DNA of 64,000 bases from Forsythia viridissima (lineage: Eukaryota > Streptophyta > Magnoliopsida > Lamiales > Oleaceae), in NCBI GenBank assembly GCA_030279155.1, contig CM059041.1, positions 19,294,708-19,358,707 of the forward strand. Direction: 5' to 3'. The notes beneath the pieces were generated by a model. It did no database searches. It was given only the letters and a program-made list of their open reading frames with translations, and had not been told where the DNA came from. This document shows positions 58,491-64,000 of this stretch, in pieces. Both the position numbers and the translations under genes were made by a program. Position 1 is the stretch's first letter. Each line of letters opens with the position of its first letter.

Positions 58491-61400
58491 GAACTTCAGC
58501 CTATGGAATTCGCAAATTCTATTCTTGATTCATAGTCTTAGTATCCATCATCGTATCACTGAGCCTGAAAAACTACAACAACAAATAAAGATGTTTCTGG
58601 AAAGGAAGCATTCAGTTTATAAATGAATTTCTCCATAGACTCAGAATCATTTTCAGTGACTATTATATCATCAACATAAATAAGTGCCAAAATTACCTAA
58701 GTATAGCTCTTGAAGATAAATAAAGCATCACAATTTGATCTTATGAACCCCCAACTAGTCAACGTTGTTCTCAACTTATCGTATCATGTCCTTGGAACTT
58801 GTTGTAGACCGTACAATGTTTTCTGTAGTTTGCCCATATGATTAGATTTGTCTTTGTAAATGCAACTCTCTGGTTGTTGCATGTAGATATCTTCTATCAG
58901 ATTTTCATTCAAGAGTGCATTGTTTATGTCTAATTGTCTCACATTCAAATTCTTTGACACTTAAATTGTAAGAATTATTTTGACTGTTGAAGCTTTTACC
59001 ACATGACTAAATGTCTTTGAATAGTCTATTCCTAGTGTTGGATGAAATCCTTTTGCAAAATTCTTTCCTTGCATCTCTAAAAGGATCCATCTCTATCCAA
59101 TTTTACCTTGTATACCCATTTGTTCCCCCACAACATTGAACTTTGGTGAATATGGAACAAAAGTCCAATTTTGGTTTCTAATTGATGCCTTGTACTCTTT
59201 TTCCACATTTGTTTTCCAATGCTGACTTTCCAAGGCTTGAATAATATTGCTTTGTTATTTGTTGTATTCTCTATTCATTGTACATAGCTTGTGTTTTGAG
59301 AAATATTGTTTAGGTTTGTAAATTCCATCCTTAGCCCTGGTGATCATGTGGTGTTCTTTTCCTGATCCTTGGTTTCTGGCTGTAGTGTGATTAGCTAGAT
59401 GAGACTGGTCGGATTATAACAATAGCTTATTAGAGTTGTGGCAGCCAATTGGTAATACATTTGTGAAGTCTACTCCATCACCATCAATGCAGCCAACTGG
59501 GGATTCAACAATATTATCTACCAAATTTCTCTTTGTGCTCTAAATCGTTGCTTATGATTGGAAAAAAATTTGAGTCTAGTTTAGTCTGGTGATGGTGTTG
59601 TAGAGACATATTTTTTCTTATCATTTGACATATAGGATGAACAAGCTGTTGTTAAAGGGATGAAATAGACCAGTCATTTTGTACAATGATGCTTTGTGGT
59701 TGAGATTGTTGTGTTTAAGAACCCATTTTAAAAGAAAACTCTCTTTTATTGACAACTAAATGCCTTGAGATATATATTCTACCAGATGAACTCAAGCTTT
59801 TATCCTTTGAAATTTTCACCATACCCCAAGAAAACACAGTTTGTTGAATGGGATTGAAATTTATGGTTTTAATATGGTCGTAGACAATGAAGTAAGACCA
59901 CACAAATATTTTTAATGACTTGTAGCATGGAATTTTCCCCAATAGTTTGACTATGTGAGAGAGATCCTTTCGAATTGGTGTTGGTAGCTTATTAATTAGA
60001 AGTATTGTTGTATGTAAGGCTTTATACCAGTACTTCAAGAGCATATGAGCTTGTGCAAGAAGTGTTAGTTCAGTCTCTACTACATGCCTATGTTTTCTTC
60101 ATGCTCTTCCATTCTAAACAGAAGTGTGTGAGCATGAGTATGTGTTCAATCCCATTTTATTTGGAAAAGCAAAAAAGACTTGTATATTCACCACTCATAT
60201 CAGACTACAAGACACTTAATTTTTCTATCCATCTTGTTTTCAAAATAGGTTTTTAAGTGGATAAGGATCTTTAATGTTTCAGACTTGTGTCAGAGGATAT
60301 AACCAAGTGTATATGCTGAAAACATTAGTACAATTAAGATCACAGTCTGTATGTATCAGATCAAGGGCATGTTTATCATAAGAATTGGATTGAGCAACCG
60401 GAAGTAAATGTGACTTTCCATACGGGTAAATTTAATTAATAGCCACCAAACTTATTTAAGGTTACTACTTACTCACTCAATTGAAAAAAGTTTCCAATTG
60501 CAACTCGACTTTTCAAAGGATTTTCCATCCATCACTCATTACAAAAATAGTAGGATGTGTAGACGGAAATTCACACTTGGCAAACGGCAATTTGATGTGG
60601 CAAACTAACGTCGTTAAAATTGTCTACGTAATAGGGTAAATTTAACTAATAGTCACCAAACTTATTTAAGGTTATTACTTACTCACTCAACTGAAAAAAA
60701 ATTTCAATTGCTCACTCAACTTTTCAAATGGTTTCTCATTCATCACTCATTGCAAAAATAGTAGGATGTGTAGACGAAAATTAACACTTAGCAAACGGTA
60801 ATCTGATGTGGCAAACTAACGTCGTTAAAATTGTCAACGTAGTAATAATAGCAGCCAAACATAACTTTATTTAATTATTAAAAAAATGTTTCTATACAAC
60901 AAACGTTTTACAATGAACTAACATTTTAAAATTGATTCAAATAACGATTTGGACAAAAGATTAAAAACAATCATCTACCAGCAAAGCCAACTAACTCTGT
61001 CCCTAAATTGATTCAAATAACGATTTGAAGATTAAAAACAATCATCTACCAGCAAAGCCGACTAAATCTGTCCCTAAATTGATTCAAATAACGATTTGGA
61101 CAAAAGATTAAAAACAATCATCTACATTGTAAAACGTCTTTTTACTGTTGTATAGAAATGTTTTTTTAATAATAGATAAAGTTATGTTTGGCTGCTATTA
61201 TTATTACGTGGACAATTTTAACGACGTTAGTTTGCCACATTAGATTACTGTTTGCCAAGTGTTAATTTTCGTCTACATATCCTACTATTTTTTAAATGAG
61301 TGATGGATGGGGAATTATTTGAAAAGTTGAGTGAGCAATTGAAAACTTTTTTTCAGTTGAATGAGTAAGTAGTAACCTTAAATAAGTTTGGTGGCTATTA

Positions 61401-62180
61401 ATTAAATTTATCCTATTACGTGGACAATTTTAATGACGTTAGTTTGCCACATCTGATTATCGTTTGCCAAATGTGATTTCCGTCAACACATCCTACTATT
61501 TTTGCAATGAGTGATGGATGGAAAACCATTTAGAAAGTTGAGTGAGCAATTGAAAACCTTTTTAAATTGAGTGAGTAAGTAGTAACCTTAAATAAATTTG
61601 GTGGCTATTAATTAAATTTACCCCTTTCCATATTGACAAACATCAAAAAACTCAAATCTTCAATAATGAAGATACATTGATTTCAACTCGAGCATTTGAG
61701 AGATGACTCGATTTGAAGCATAACCTAACCTTCTATGCCAATCCTCATAAAAGGAATTCAAACATTTTACAGTGCAAACTAAGGATGGTTTTGACCTAAC
61801 TGGCATTGAGGTAAATTTTTCTTGACTTGTTTGAGGATGGAAGTAAGATAACTTTGATTGAAAGTGGTTGATTTTTTAGGAAAATTTCAACTGACAGAGG
61901 CCATCTTGAAGTCTCCCTTGTAGCACCACCATATTTGTCCTCTTGCCTTTGACAAAACAACTTGTAAAGTGAAACTCAACTTAAATATCGTTATAGAGCA
62001 CTAAATTGTGAAACATTAACAAGATTTTTTGTGATACTCGGAACAAGCAAGATATCTTTTAATACCAATGATTTTTAGGCAATTGCAGGCATCAAACAGT
62101 TACCAAAATGAGAAATTCTTAATCACTCACCATTGTCCACAATCATATTTGATAGTTTACAGAATTAAAACTGAATTCAA
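58490..62180 (-). pseudogene. Decayed Ty1/copia gag-pol, split by a MULE
   Basis: On the minus strand from high to low coordinates: GAG-pre-integrase with DWHRRLGYASNRVISQM (about 61755-61680), the inserted MULE (60423-61623), integrase C-terminal region (60044-59715, SLKIFVWSYF and SSSGRIYISRHLVVNKREF), and RT with GIDYSKTFSHVVKASTVK (about 59040), DINNALLNENLIEDIYMQQP (about 58900) and LIYVDDIIVTENDSESMEKF (about 58690-58630). Numerous stops and frame changes show it is old. LTRs were not identified. Confidence 0.88.
60423..61623. mobile_element. Foldback Mutator-like element with doubled inverted repeats
   Basis: It is flanked by the exact 9-bp repeat ctttccata (60414-60422 and 61624-61632). 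Each arm (about 430 bp) consists of two tandem units of about 210 bp beginning gggtaaatttaa and containing ttatttaaggtta, ccatcactcattgcaaaaat and aactaacgtcgttaaaattg. The two arms are inverted copies. The centre (about 60935-61125) has three tandem units of 65-75 bp with gattcaaataacgatttgg and aaaacaatcatctacc. No coding sequence. Confidence 0.88.
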
Positions 62181-63040
62181 ACTTACAGGACCGTTCATAC
62201 ATAAATCTCGAACTTTAGCGATCTAAAATTTTCTGACCTCACTTTAGCAATCCAATTGTTTTGCCCTCTCCTTTGAGCTCTTCTCGTTTGAGGAATTCTA
62301 AACCCAAAATTCTGACGGTCAATTTTAAGTGTAATCTCTCTCTCTCTCTCTCTCTCTCAATTTTTCTCTACCATTTTACTATCGTAGATATATTCGTGCG
62401 ATTCTTAGGGCTCTCAACTACTTCATAGTAGGAATCTAATTAAAACTCTTTTAAAGATTTTGTATCTCTATCGTTGTTTTAAATTTAAAACTATTTTAAC
62501 TAACAAGTATATCTTCTATATTTATCCTTATAATTATCTCCTAATTTAATTTAGTAAAATAAATGGACTTCTACTTAATTGCAATAATGTCCATCAACAC
62601 ATTGTAATTTGATCCCTGAAGAAATTAGAATTTAAAGTGAGACCCTTTGTCAATACAATTTGTTGTAATTGGTCCATCCACCAAATTATATTGCACATGA
62701 ACCACTAGACTTGGATTAAATCACTGTCAAGTCCTAGTTCTTGTAACATATAAATAACTTGATTTTCGTAATCTAATTGGACTGCCAAATAATTTTAGAA
62801 ATATTTTATATATACATAAATATAGTAAAAAAAAAAAACTGTTTTGTAAATATCGCTGGCCAGCTTTCTTTTAGTCCAATTCATTTATGAATATCGCTTG
62901 AATATACTTTGTCATATTTGAGAATGGTGGATCCCTTATTAAGCATTTATTTATTCTACCCATTATAAATATAACTCAATGTATCTGTGTATTGCAACGT
63001 CAGAGTCAAATCATAAGAGCACAACCAATGTAGACATTAT
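62181..63040. other. Intergenic, with (CT)n at 62332-62358
   Basis: No gene was recognised. The CT run is about thirteen units. The rest is A/T-rich. Confidence 0.5.
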
Positions 63041-63043
63041 TTA

Positions 63044-63201
63044 AGGCTTGTTCGGTTCTAATTTTTTTTTAAAAAAGAAAACCGATTTTTTGCTTATCTT
63101 TTTTACTATTCAAACTTGTTACACAATAACAAAGTTTGAATAGTTAAAAAAGTGGACAAAAAAATTTATTTTTTGGAAAACAATATATACCAAACAAGCC
63201 C
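63044..63201. mobile_element. Tourist-like MITE
   Basis: The 158-bp element has termini AGGCTTGTTCGGT and, complemented, GGGCTTGTTTGGT, and is flanked by TTA on both sides (63041-63043 and 63202-63204). A 3-bp TTA target and this terminus type fit PIF/Harbinger-mobilised Tourist elements. Confidence 0.85.
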
Positions 63202-63204
63202 TTA

Positions 63205-64000
63205 ATAATTAAATGTCTAGAAATGATTAAAGTTTACAAGATACTAAAAAATCATTACGCTCTGCCTGGGATGAAGTAGTGAAGCCTGATTGATGGTGAC
63301 TGTTTTGGCTATTATTATTCATGGAGTTGTATCTATTGCTGCTATTGTGCTTAGACTGCCATAGCGGTGCTACCATTGTAGCGATCAGAGAATTTGTCTA
63401 TTTTTTTTAATTTCAAGAAAATAAATTTTTAATTTTCGGGATCGTTACGAACTTCTCAGTATGTTTTAAATATTTTAGCCGCGTTAATTTTTGTATGTGC
63501 TTGACTTATTTTTTACATGAAGAACATGAAATTTTATTAATTAACGAGACTAATTAAATTTTCTTAACGTGAATAATTTATCTTGAGTTAATTTTAGATT
63601 AAATTTAGAACAACCAAAAAAATGAAAATAAAATAAAACATCTTCTTGACCCATTTTCGGTCAATTCATTCATCTTAGTTTTAACCTATTTTCAGCCCAT
63701 TTTTCACTTAACATCAACTTCATTACCGTGTTATTCTTCTGCAAGAAAGACTTCTCCAAACAACCCCCTATTTCTTGTCAAATTAAACACATCAAACAGC
63801 CCCTTAACCCTACCAATTTGTAACTTCAAAGAACCCATAATGACTAAGCAAAAACTCCCTCCCTTCTTTTTTCTTCAGCCATTTGCTTCCCCATGATCAA
63901 CACTTTCTACAAACTTTGTTACCCCAGCTATTACAGCTAATTTACCCCAACCAACTGCTGAAAACCGTTTCCAAAGGTCCCACTTTCACACATTAGATCA
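63205..64000. other. Intergenic to window end
   Basis: No gene can be supported. From about 63720 the plus strand becomes C-rich in pyrimidine stretches (cttctccaaacaaccccc), as in plant 5' leaders, but no coding start was recognised before the window ends. Confidence 0.4.

Overview
The window is nuclear DNA of a flowering plant, most likely a eudicot. It is AT-rich, its genes carry introns, it has a nuclear tRNA gene, and most of its length is plant transposable elements. I cannot name the species. Only three host genes look intact: a single-exon carboxylesterase (CXE family, minus strand, 19496-20431), a tRNA-Arg(CCT) (minus, 34411-34483), and a three-exon SPX-domain phosphate-signalling gene (minus, 35352-38106) with two P1BS-type sites in its promoter.

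Left part (1-18110): the 5' half of a decayed Ty1/copia retrotransposon on the minus strand (internal region 1-3331, LTR about 3332-4493). It is followed by a fragment related to a Mutator-like repeat, then a decayed PIF/Harbinger transposon (transposase 5095-6584, Myb/SANT-like partner about 6805-7860, both minus). An (AT)n tract beside it was the target of an 8.9-kb non-autonomous Helitron (8094-16993). Its ends are very clear: 5' TC, a 3' hairpin followed by CTAG, and insertion between A and T. The Helitron holds intron-containing scraps of at least two unrelated host genes, a VEFS-box Polycomb gene of the EMF2/VRN2 type and 2-oxoglutarate dehydrogenase E1, plus an unidentified 97-codon frame. 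A 698-bp hAT-type MITE with an exact 8-bp target duplication is nested in it.

Middle (18111-34035): a solo LTR (18111-18876, TSD agatt), the carboxylesterase, then a complete 11.2-kb Ty3/gypsy element of the Tat type (20699-31886, TSD aaatt). It has gag-pol on the plus strand, a second (archaeal-type) RNase H, an antisense ORF with its own TATA box, and a GC-rich minisatellite before the 3' LTR. Its reverse transcriptase has lost a catalytic Asp and three residues, and a stop codon splits the integrase. A 2.0-kb non-coding transposon with a 9-bp TSD follows (32006-34026).

Right part (34411-64000): the tRNA, the SPX gene, AT-rich intergenic DNA, and a second, older Tat-type element on the minus strand (41403-54668, TSD aagga). 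This element has lost RNase H and the integrase core. A 1,988-bp segment of it (start of protease, gag, leader, PBS and about 165 bp of LTR) is present as three tandem copies that are far more alike than the element's own LTRs. Then come an isolated gypsy RT scrap, a Pack-MULE-like element (55672-57281, 9-bp TSD), a small MITE, a decayed copia element (minus, about 58500-62180) split by a foldback MULE with doubled inverted repeats (60423-61623, 9-bp TSD), and a Tourist-like MITE (63044-63201).

The main interest is this layered transposon record, in which six insertions plus the solo LTR can be bounded by exact target duplications. All alignments, counts and identities quoted were made by eye.
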